A stretch of 25,087 nt of DNA, from positions 1 to 25,087 of the forward strand of contig JALLAZ010000681.1 in the NCBI GenBank assembly GCA_036939755.1. Direction: 5' to 3'. A model generated the notes under the pieces. That model made no database searches, was not told where the DNA came from, and saw only the letters and a program-made list of their open reading frames with translations. Made by a program: the position numbers and the translations under genes. Origin of the DNA: Stephanodiscus triporus. Lineage: Eukaryota > Bacillariophyta > Thalassiosirophyceae > Thalassiosirales > Thalassiosiraceae. Shown one piece after another: positions 1-7,970 of this stretch (position 1 is its first letter; every line of letters starts with the position of its first letter).

Positions 1-117
1 GTCAGATCGGACCCAGGCAGAGTGACGGCTGGCAAGGTCGATGGCGATTTTCACGTACTGACGCAAGGCTTCCGTGAGGTAGCATCAGCGGTAGTTAATT
101 ATTATGTGTGTGTGTGA
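1..117 (+). CDS. possible 3' end of an upstream gene (hypothetical)
   Basis: Frame 1 is open from the window edge to a TGA at 115-117 (38 residues). The composition is unremarkable for protein and not low-complexity, and the other five frames are interrupted. It could be the last codons of a gene lying to the left. The end falls inside a GT microsatellite (about 104-133), which is odd for a coding end. No domain can be recognised in so short a piece, so this is a weak call. Confidence 0.15.
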   Translation, partial: VRSDPGRVTAGKVDGDFHVLTQGFREVASAVVNYYVCV

Positions 118-987
118 GTGGGTGTATGCGTGTGATAAATGTTAAGTCAATAAGTTGATCGATACGCCTCGTCATGAGTATAATCAATGTCTATTCGAAG
201 AGCCAGGTAAGATTTGTATCAAGGTATTCTACGTCCTTGAAGATTCGTACGAAAATGGTGGCTGACTCTCCCCCGCGATGCCACGCCACATCGTACGCCG
301 CCGTCGTCCTCGTGCAACATGTCGTCGTCGTCGTCGTCGCTCCCTGGCCCTGGACATCATTCTCCTCCTCCTCCTCCTCCTCCTCCTCCTCCTCCTCCTC
401 GATATCACCGCCGCCGTATCGACCAGTATCCCTCCCCAACAGCGAACCGCAATCGATCGTCAACGAGCACTCCTCCTACAACTCGCGTATCGCGCCCGTC
501 AAAGTCGATTCTCCTAGGCAGGCGCTTTCCAACGGGCAAGTCCACGGTCAGGAGATCTAGGATCGAGGAGGCCGTTGACGTTCACATCGCCATGACGTAT
601 CGTAGGTCACTCGGCACGAGTTCCTCCTCCCTCCGAGACTCCACGAGGAGCCGGGAGAAGCGACGACAGTTAATAATGACCCATCCCCCCCCGACGACCT
701 AGACACGATCGCCACCATTATCAAGAGGAGGCACCAAGCGCAACTGACATAGAACGGCGGCTCGTCCCCCCGCCATTCCCGTCGACGGGAGCGGCGGCGG
801 ACTCACGGACGATTCTCGGCTCCGTAATCGCCGAATTAGTCCCCCGGCGACCGTCGCCGTCGTCGATGACGTCCCGACCCCGCCTTAACGTCCGGGCGGA
901 GTCGACCGGAATTTGTGGTGAATGGTATATCACTCTATTGTAGACTTTCGCACACTCTGAAGCCAAAAATTCCGTCCCCACATCGGA
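118..987. other. intergenic, low-complexity, no confident gene
   Basis: This stretch lies upstream of the BAHD gene. It holds a GT microsatellite (about 104-133), a (TCC)n run at about 359-400 and scattered CGT triplets. Open frames over 174-702 exist on the plus strand but consist largely of Ser, Pro or Leu runs created by the triplet repeat. I recognise no family in them. The last part (about 700-987) presumably contains the BAHD promoter and leader. Confidence 0.5.
359..400. repeat. (TCC)n trinucleotide microsatellite
   Basis: A run of about 13 TCC/CTC units, readable as poly-Ser, poly-Pro or poly-Leu depending on frame. Similar triplet runs (CGT/GAC) recur inside genes of this window. 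Confidence 0.9.
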
Positions 988-3093
988 ATGTCAACAGTGA
1001 TAGCGGGGGGCATTCCGGCCTCTTTCGCCGTTCGCGCGGTCCGCCGTCAAGCGGAGCGCCCACGACCATGTCCTCGATGGTGTTCGTTTTCGTCGTCGTC
1101 GTCGTCGCGCGGGATCGTCGTGGACGAGCGTCGTCGGCGACGAACTACCACCGCCGGCAACGGTCGGATATTCCTCCCCACCTCGGTCGTCGCGCGCCAT
1201 CGCGTGCCCCTGACGCTCGCGGACGTCCACCTCCGTAACGAGGCCCTGCCCTTCCTGTACCTGTTCCGAATCGCCCTCGATCGCGAACGACTCGTGTCGT
1301 CGCTGCGCGAGGTGCTTCGACGGTATCCCATCCTCGGCGCCGCGGTGTCCGACGACTTCCTGTATCTCGAGTGCCATCCCGCGGACGTCGTGCCGGTGTC
1401 GTTCGACGCGGTCGACGTGACGCTTGACGAGTGGCGACGACTGGCGGAGGAAGAAGGACGGAACGGCGGCGGCGTCGTCGGGACGATGCAGCACGCGGGA
1501 TGGCGAGGCGGGGGGGGCATGCCGACCATCTCCGCCCTCTTCGACGACCTGTCCCCCGCGAGGTGGGAGGAGGAGGAGGAGGAGGAGAGGGATGGGGATG
1601 GGCGGGGGACGAGGGGGAAACGTTCGACGGGAGGAGGAGGGCACGTCGTCGTCGACGTCGTATCGACTGTTCGAATCACCTATTTCAGGGGATATGGCAC
1701 CGCCGTGGGGATAAACATATCCCACCTCGTCGGCGATGCGAGCAGCTGTTTTCGTTTCTGTCAGGTGAGTTCGACGTTTCTACCTGTGCATAAGCAAAAT
1801 CGGAAGCATGTCCGCGTGCGTGCGTTGGCGAAAAGAGAGCGCATTTTGTTTTTTCCTGCGGGTGAAAAATAAGTCAACAATACACGTCCCTAAAAACGGC
1901 AGGTTTGGGGAAGGGCAATGAGAGGGCTGGACCATCCCCTCGGCGCGTCCAACGATCGCGCGGGAGCGACGCTCACGGGGATGGCAACGCCGGAAATGTC
2001 GTCGCTTCTCAATCTTGGAGGTGCGGGAGGAACGACCGCACTGACGAATGGGAAGAAATTCGTGCTGCCCATTCGCACTATCTTTTCGAATTTTTTGAAC
2101 GATTATTGCACCGGGGGGGGGGGGAATCGGAGAGCATCAGCTCGAAGGAAGTGTCGACGCGAGGTACATACGATGAGGAGGGTCGGCGCAACGCCGGACA
2201 CAGTGACGAATTCAGCCACGAATATGTCATATTGGAGTACTCGCCGGAATTGTTGCGAGCGATGAAGACGTATGGGATGGACAAGTGCAATCCCGATCGG
2301 CCGTCCTCGTTTCATCGAACGACGCGTCCCGAAGATAACGTCTCCCGATCGACCGCTCGCGTGCCCTGTCCGATGCCATTCGTGTCCACGAACGACATGA
2401 TCGCGGCGATGGGGTGGATGATCAAGCGTCGCATCTCGGAGNCCGATGCCATTCGTGTCCACGAACGACATGATCGCGGCGATGGGGTGGATGATCAAGC
2501 GTCGCATCTCGGAGAGGATGGGGTGGAACCTCAGCATGGTTGTTAACTTGCGCAGCCGGGGCGGGATCGAGGACTTCGGCCGTTTGGACGATCCGACCGT
2601 AGGCGTCGGGGTCTTCGGGAACGCCCTGACCAGCGTGGTGGCCGAGCTCCCTCGGTCGAACGGGGAGGACATGACCATGGCGGAGGTTTGCGACGCCGCC
2701 ACCGCAATTCGCGAATCGCTGACGAAGCAAATGCTGGACGTACAAGATCGACGGATCCTATCCCTCCTTGGAAAGGCGGCCCAGATGCCGGATTATGGAC
2801 GTTGCTTCTCCACCACCAGTTGGAGGCAGTTTCCCATTTGGGAAATATGCTTCAATGACGACGATGTCGGCGAAGGACAACAACGGTCGGCGGGACTGCT
2901 CGATGGCTTTTACGGCAGGCCCTCGTTTCCACTTCCGGTCGGCGACACCTATTCCTCCATCGTAGTCCCCAGCCGCAACGGTGGCTGCACGTATAAACTC
3001 CTTGCACCATCAAGACGAGTCCAATCTATTTTGACCCTGCACAGGAATACTTCTGAGCTATTCCTCGAATGGGCTAGAGTAAAAATAGTGTAA
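988..3093 (+). CDS. BAHD-family acyltransferase (PF02458-like), reading frame interrupted
   Basis: Predicted CoA-dependent acyltransferase of the BAHD (plant HCT-like) family, which moves an acyl group from acyl-CoA to an alcohol or amine. Exon 1 is 988-1764 and opens at ATG 988. A 138-bp GT-AG phase-0 intron (1765-1902) follows, then exon 2 at 1903-3093. The active-site HxxxD is present as HLVGD (residues 246-250, at 1723-1737). The family's VNLRSR block lies at about 2540-2557 and FGNAL at about 2616-2630. The DFGWG structural motif near the C-terminus is not recognisable; an Asp-rich stretch stands in its place (about 2850-2875). Exon 2 is disrupted twice: a frame change at a G12 run (2113-2124) and a 72-bp duplication around an N at 2442. 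If both are technical, the protein is about 630 residues, longer than the usual 430-480 because of an N-terminal extension and an acidic insert (about 1560-1640). The acyl acceptor cannot be predicted. Confidence 0.8.
2370..2514. repeat. exact 72-bp direct duplication around a single N (assembly join)
   Basis: Bases 2370-2441 and 2443-2514 are identical and separated only by the N at 2442. Removing one copy plus the N (73 bases) rejoins the BAHD reading frame exactly: codon starts are 0 mod 3 before and 1 mod 3 after. This is the signature of two overlapping contig ends placed side by side, not a biological duplication. Confidence 0.92.
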
Positions 3094-3236
3094 CATTCGT
3101 CTCGAGAAATTTGGTATTTATGTAGGAAAAAAAGTTGGACACAAATACCATCCCTCGTATTTCACCAAGCTTCTCTTTCCGGAAAAGGAATTTGCGATTC
3201 TCTGCAAATAGATTGTGGCGGTAGTAGCATTTCGCA

Positions 3237-4949
3237 TCACACCTTGCCGCCAGTCAAAAGAAATGGCATCGCAGCCTTCATCAAGTTCAAGTCGGGATCC
3301 AGCGAACGACCCAAACCTTCTAAAACAAGCATACTAACGATGACGCTAGACATCGCGGGGTCAATCTCCACGTGATACTTCCGGCATAAATCCAACACCT
3401 GCCCCAATAACGCTCCCACACGCACAGCACCTAGCGTCAAACCTACGTTTTATATTTTGTCCATGAGTAGGGGATTAAGACCCAGACTGAATGACACATG
3501 ATACTGCGACTTAACCCACCTTGTTTTTTTCGATCGTGAAATTCCGATACTATGTTGGAAACGCCGGAAGCAAATGCATGCTTCCCGCCAGGCATGGAGG
3601 AGCAACGTTCATACCTGGCCCTCTCGACCATCAACTCTCCCGCATTGTAACCGTCGTTCAATACTACCGATCTGAAGAGATCACGCAAGTTTTTCCTGTC
3701 GTTCGGCTTCAGAGAAGTCGCGATTCCGGCATCGAGAAAAATGATGGTGTGCCTGTCTTGATTGGATTTTCTGGGAGCTGCTCTGACCAGCACATTTCTG
3801 GATGGCAGAAGTACATATAAATAAAGCAACAATAGACAAAACAGACGTTGTAACGAAGTACATCTCTCGCACTCACCCTGGATGCAGATCGGCATGGATG
3901 AAATTATCGATGAAAACCATCTTGAGGAATGCCAGAAGCAGAGGCGCGGCTAAATCCTTTCTCGTCCGTAATCCCTCCGGACTGTCATCGAGCAAATAGT
4001 TCGTTATCGGCACGGCATCGCCGGCATACTCTTCCACCAGCACGCGCTCCGATACCCATTCGAGCTCTGGACGGGGAAATGTAATCGTTGGCGGGTGAGC
4101 GTCGACGCCATCGTAAATCGCGGAGGAGCAGCCAAAATTCTCCCGGAACGCTAGCAGGTTATCCCCCTCTATGCGCAGGTCCACCTGCCGTTCCATGACG
4201 CTAGCGAAATTGGAAACGGCCCGCGGCAGGCTGAGCATCCTGACGACATCGAGCGGGACGAAATTATGAACGAAGTCGGCCGCGTGTCGCATCAAATCCA
4301 AGTCTCGTTCTACCAATCGGCGGGTGTTGGGATGCAAGACCTTGACGGCCACGGTCCTAGTCCGGAGCGTTCCCACGTGAACCTGGGCGGCGCTTCCGGA
4401 GCCGAGGATGCCGTGATCCCTCGCGACGACCAACCCGCGCGATTCGTAATCCTCGCCGAACGCGTCCACCAGGGCCTCGTGCGTGTGTCGCCAATCGTGC
4501 ACGCATGCCGAATCGTGCAACGTCGACAGCCTATCGCAAAAGTGCGACGGGAAAAGATCCCGCCTCGTGGCGGCCCATTGCCCGAGCTTGACGAATGCCG
4601 GCCCCAGTCGCTGCAGGACGTGCAACGCGTATCCCCACGCCAGGTCGGACGCCCACGTCGTCGTCGTCGTCGCGAGGAGGCGGCGGCGACGACGACGACG
4701 ATCGCGTCGTCGTGGCCACGAATGACGAAACGATTCCCGAAATCGCGACGCGACGAGCGCGCAGTCGTCGTCGTCGTCGTCGTCCCCCTCGATCGTCCTC
4801 CCCCCCCCGATCATCCAGGACGACGCCACGGCGGCCGGGACGAGTATCGCCAGGGGCGACAGCCTCGCCGCGATCTCGACGCCTCGCGCAATCGCGAAGA
4901 AGGCGTCGCCGACGTCGCGCCGCCACCGCCGCCACCGCCGCGTTGGTCC

Positions 4950-4982
<33 letters not shown>

Positions 4983-5387
4983 CGTCGTCCGTCGGTCGGG
5001 GGAGGAGGAGGAGGAGGAGGAGGAGGCGGCGGCGCTCGTCGGGGCCGCGCGCTCGCAGCCAGCGGACGAACGACGATCTCGACGTCGTGGATGATCGGCC
5101 GTCATCGAGACGACGACGACGACGAGCGTCGCCGACGACGCCGCCGTCGTCGTCGTGGTCGCGATCGCGAACGATGATTTTAACGTCGGAAGTCGGGGCG
5201 ACGACGACGTCGTCGTGGTCGTCGTGGTCGTGGTCGTCGTGGTCGTGGTCGTGGTCGTCGTCGGGGTCGTCGTTGTGCGCCACATCATCCGTCGCGCGGG
5301 CGGTGAGAGGAAGGCCGCGGAGTGCCGCATCATCGTCGGCGCGGATGAAGACCACCGACCTATCGACATGGTAACCCTCGGCGGCAT
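3237..5387 (-). CDS. ABC1/UbiB-family atypical kinase, ADCK2-like
   Basis: Predicted atypical kinase/ATPase of the ABC1 (ADCK/COQ8/UbiB) family, linked in eukaryotes to coenzyme Q and organelle lipid homeostasis. Three exons join in frame: 5387-3877, 3797-3520 and 3442-3237. The introns are 79 bp (phase 2) and 77 bp (phase 1), both GT-AG on the minus strand. The sum is 1995 nt, or 664 residues. Visible motifs are KxGQ (KLGQ, K267-Q270), the Ala-rich loop GSAAQVH (331-337), VAVK (K349), HADLHPGN (498-505, completed exactly by splicing intron 1) and LDAG in place of DFG (D526). The KLGQWAATRRDLFP block resembles ADCK2. ATG 5387 is chosen because it opens an Arg/Ser-rich pre-sequence compatible with an organelle; ATG 5369 is an alternative. 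Residues of about 60-230 are low complexity (Thr, Ser, Asp, Arg runs from ACG/GAC triplets). It converges on the BAHD gene 143 bp away, and a MITE sits just upstream. Confidence 0.88.
4640..5280 (-). repeat. CGT/GAC trinucleotide-repeat tract inside the ABC1 kinase exon 1
   Basis: Several blocks of CGT/ACG triplets (for example about 4659-4705, 4762-4785, 4950-4992, 5136-5160 and 5205-5275) encode poly-Thr, poly-Asp, poly-Ser and Arg-rich stretches in the real minus-strand frame. They also hold the other frames open on both strands, which produces long spurious ORFs. Confidence 0.85.
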
Positions 5388-5453
5388 CTCGTGCCACACT
5401 TGACTCTTTTTTGATGCCCGTATATCGTCGTTGGTTTTGTTTTTGGTCGAAGA

Positions 5454-5988
5454 TAAGACCCGTCCTGTCACAAAATTGGCTAGCAAGATTTCGTGCAAGA
5501 CTTCGTGCAAGATTTCTTCGCGGGAAGGCGAATCTTGCACAAAAGTGGCCTTTGTGACAGAAAGCAGAATTTCTCGGTGGTAAGATTTTTTTAAACATAA
5601 TGACGTAGTTTTGCGCGACGACGACGACGGCGGCGGCGGAGGAGGAGGAGGAGAAGGAGGGGGCGGGGGCAAATTCTCGCTCTCGCCCCCCGTCGACCGG
5701 CCGTTCGCGTCGTCCCCGCCCGTCGAGGATGACAACGACGACGGCCGCCGCCCCGACGACGACGACGACGGGGACGAAGGCGGCATCATCGCGGATGGGG
5801 AGGACCTTTTTGGGCGGGAAGAAATCTTGCACGGAATCTTGAAGAAATCTTGCACGGAATCTTGCAAAAACCAAGAAAAAAATCGGGAGGTTTTTGCAAG
5901 ATTCCGTGCAAGATTTCTTCCCGCCCAAAAAGGTCAAAATCTTGCACAAAAATCTTGCGCCGAAAACCTTGTGACAGGACGGGCCTAA
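5454..5988. mobile_element. PIF/Harbinger-type MITE (529 bp, TAA target duplication)
   Basis: The element spans 5457-5985 and is flanked by TAA on both sides (5454-5456 and 5986-5988), the 3-bp TWA duplication typical of PIF/Harbinger. The terminal 14 bases are GACCCGTCCTGTCA (left) and, reverse-complemented, GGCCCGTCCTGTCA (right), 13 of 14 identical. A 10-bp inverted copy of the terminus lies inside the left end (5465-5474 against 5551-5560). A large palindrome (5804-5934) lies 51 bp from the right end. The word AATCTTGCAC and its complement recur in both subterminal regions. The core (about 5610-5800) is GC- and triplet-rich and encodes no transposase, so the element is non-autonomous. The larger element at 6216-9877 shares this architecture. 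Confidence 0.88.
5804..5934. repeat. long palindrome near the MITE right end
   Basis: The left arm begins at 5804 and the right arm ends at 5934. The outer 38 bp are complementary. The left arm carries an extra ~23-bp internal duplication holding the AATCTTG word. The structure could form a cruciform or hairpin 51 bp from the terminus. Confidence 0.85.
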
Positions 5989-6105
5989 GAAGAGGCAGGG
6001 TAGCAGAAGACGGCCCCCGCCCCTGGAAGTTCTGAGATGGAAAGGACAATTAGCGAGCTTGTGAAATTGTTTTGGCGATATCAATTTCGGGGTAGCGCCA
6101 TTATG

Positions 6106-6117
6106 TACTCTAGAGTA
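6106..6117. repeat. 12-bp perfect palindrome TACTCTAGAGTA
   Basis: The palindrome lies in the 224-bp spacer between the MITE and the Harbinger element, which otherwise holds no gene. It is followed by GTATGGTAC; a related arrangement occurs at 21888-21948. It may be regulatory or a repeat relic; the function is unknown. Confidence 0.4.
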
Positions 6118-6403
6118 TGGTACAGTATGGTAGTTGTTATGTACTTAGGAGTAGAGAGGTATCTGACTCCATATCACACGTGACAGCAGTGACCGCTCGC
6201 CTATCATTAATATTAGGCCCGTTCTATCAATAAAAAAAACTGAAACGAGGAGGTACGATTTTGAGGTACGATTTCATGGCGGGAGCTCGAATCGTACCAA
6301 AAAATCACCCTCTTGACAGAAAGACAAAAAGCGTACTTTACGGGTTTGACAAGCATGAGAATCTCAGACTCCGCCCCCTCACAAGCGTGTGATATCGTAC
6401 ACA

Positions 6404-7939
6404 ATGGTGACCCACAACACCATTGCCACAGCCACCGCCACTGCCGCCGTTCCTGCCCCATCGATCAAGTTTAAGCTATTGCGGCAGCATATCTTGGATT
6501 CTGTCGATGATGACTCGATGGATCCTGTTCTCCATAAGTTGTTATTTATTTTTCTCCGGAAGCGTAAGGTGTCGATAATTAGAACGAGAAGTTGTTCCCT
6601 GAGGCTGTGGCGTCAAAGAAAGAGCTGGGAGGAATTTAGTGTGAATTTGACTGAACGACAATTCCGTCGATATTTCCGCATGTCTCGTGAGTGTTTTGAT
6701 TTGCTCTGCAATGAAATTAAGAGAAATGTTGGAGAAGGGGTGTTCAAGAGTGAGGAATATCTGCGTGAATTGCAATCCACACTCAGACCACCCGACTCAG
6801 CGGATGAGGCCCGAATGAGGAGCCTTGTGCACGCGCATTCCGTGTATACTGGTGGGATCATTTGCGGTGAAGTCAAATTAGCAATCACATTGCGCATGCT
6901 TGCTGGAGGGTCGTATTTAGACCTCGGCCTTATTTTTGGCACCGGTTCTACTTATCCCTATGCCATTTTTCGTCACGTCATCATTCAATGGATCTGTGAC
7001 GACAAGCTTGTTAATATAAGTGGTATCGACTTTTGCAAGGACGAGGAGAGAATGAATGCCGTGGCAAGAGAATTTGCAGATGGATCGAATCATCTATTTA
7101 GTGGATGCATTGGTGCGGTTGATGGCTGGATTGTAAAAATTCGGAAACCACGCAAGTCTGATGGCGTTTTCAATCCAAAGTCCTTCTACAGTCGGAAGGG
7201 ATTCTACGGACTTAGTGTCCAGACGATTGTGGATAAAAAGAAGCGTGTGCTCTTCCGCAGCATTGAGTCCCGTGGCGCTGAGCACGACTCTACTGCATTC
7301 AAGAGAACGGGCCTGTACAAATGGCTCCTTGACAATGAATGGAGTGAATTACGAAGACGAGGCTACTACTTTATTGGCGACTCTGCATATTCGCTACGGT
7401 CATTCCTCATGACCCCATATGATAATGCAATGCATGGCACAGCAGAGGATAACTTCAATTACTTCCATTCTTCATCTAGAATTGTGGTGGAATGCGCATT
7501 AGGCGAAATCGATCTTCGCTGGGGCATTTTGTGGAGGCCATTGCAATTTTCCTTGGATTTGAATTGCAAAATTATTGATGCGTGTATGCGTCTTCATAAT
7601 TTTATTGTTGATTTCCGTGAGACAAATCTCTGTGTGACGGAATCAACTGCGCTTGATCGGGAGGTATTTGATGATGATTGCCGACGATATTTAGCGACAC
7701 ATCTGGAGCAATATGAGGATGGAGTATATGATGGAGGAGTGTATGGAGGAGATCAAGAAATTAGGCGTGACGATGATTTCAGTGTGTTGCGAGGTGGACG
7801 TCCCAGAGGCGAGGAATCCGACAGTGAAGTGGTGGGGAGACGATGGAGAGACAAGGTCCGAGCTGAAATATCAAGACGTGGACTCATTCGTCCCCATACA
7901 AATTGGTACCGCTCAAATAATCGTGTATATGATGAGTGA
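6404..7939 (+). CDS. PIF/Harbinger transposase (DDE superfamily, HARBI1-like)
   Basis: Transposase expected to cut and insert the surrounding element at TWA targets in the nucleus. ATG 6404 gives 511 residues without interruption; the in-frame extension to 6389 opens with GTG and is not used. An N-terminal block with LTERQFRRYFRMSRECFDLL (about residues 83-102) resembles the helical/HTH region of HARBI1-type proteins, and a second helical block follows at about 155-205. The catalytic triad is visible: D240 in GAVDGW (codon at 7121), D326 in GDSAYSL (7379) and E363 in VVECALG (7490), followed by the usual RW(G/R)IL block. The tail after about residue 430 is charged and degenerate. With all catalytic residues and an open frame, the gene looks recent and potentially functional. 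It converges with the accessory gene, leaving a 31-bp gap. Confidence 0.93.
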   Translation: MVTHNTIATATATAAVPAPSIKFKLLRQHILDSVDDDSMDPVLHKLLFIFLRKRKVSIIRTRSCSLRLWRQRKSWEEFSVNLTERQFRRYFRMSRECFDLLCNEIKRNVGEGVFKSEEYLRELQSTLRPPDSADEARMRSLVHAHSVYTGGIICGEVKLAITLRMLAGGSYLDLGLIFGTGSTYPYAIFRHVIIQWICDDKLVNISGIDFCKDEERMNAVAREFADGSNHLFSGCIGAVDGWIVKIRKPRKSDGVFNPKSFYSRKGFYGLSVQTIVDKKKRVLFRSIESRGAEHDSTAFKRTGLYKWLLDNEWSELRRRGYYFIGDSAYSLRSFLMTPYDNAMHGTAEDNFNYFHSSSRIVVECALGEIDLRWGILWRPLQFSLDLNCKIIDACMRLHNFIVDFRETNLCVTESTALDREVFDDDCRRYLATHLEQYEDGVYDGGVYGGDQEIRRDDDFSVLRGGRPRGEESDSEVVGRRWRDKVRAEISRRGLIRPHTNWYRSNNRVYDE

Positions 7940-7970
7940 CAGTCACAGATAACATGTAGAATTATTTATG

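Noticed and set aside
174..702. Plus-strand frames of about 127 codons near the left edge
   Set aside because: About a third of each is a homopolymer produced by the TCC microsatellite; the remainder matches no family I know and has no supporting splice context.
991..1725. Minus-strand open frames of 210-244 codons opposite BAHD exon 1
   Set aside because: They are Arg/Ser/Pro-rich shadows of the exon carrying HxxxD.
4266..5374. Long plus-strand open frames opposite the ABC1 kinase (4266-5177 and 4595-5374)
   Set aside because: They are antisense to a well-supported kinase exon, consist mostly of Arg, Ser and Val runs, and are kept open by CGT triplets.
5388..5867. N-terminal extension of the ABC1 kinase through the MITE
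   Set aside because: It opens with TTG rather than ATG and translates transposon subterminal repeats; ATG 5387 gives a plausible organelle pre-sequence.
4531..6084. A 517-codon minus-strand frame overlapping the kinase in another register
   Set aside because: It runs through the MITE and the triplet repeats, shows no family motif, and competes with the frame that carries KxGQ and HADLHPGN.
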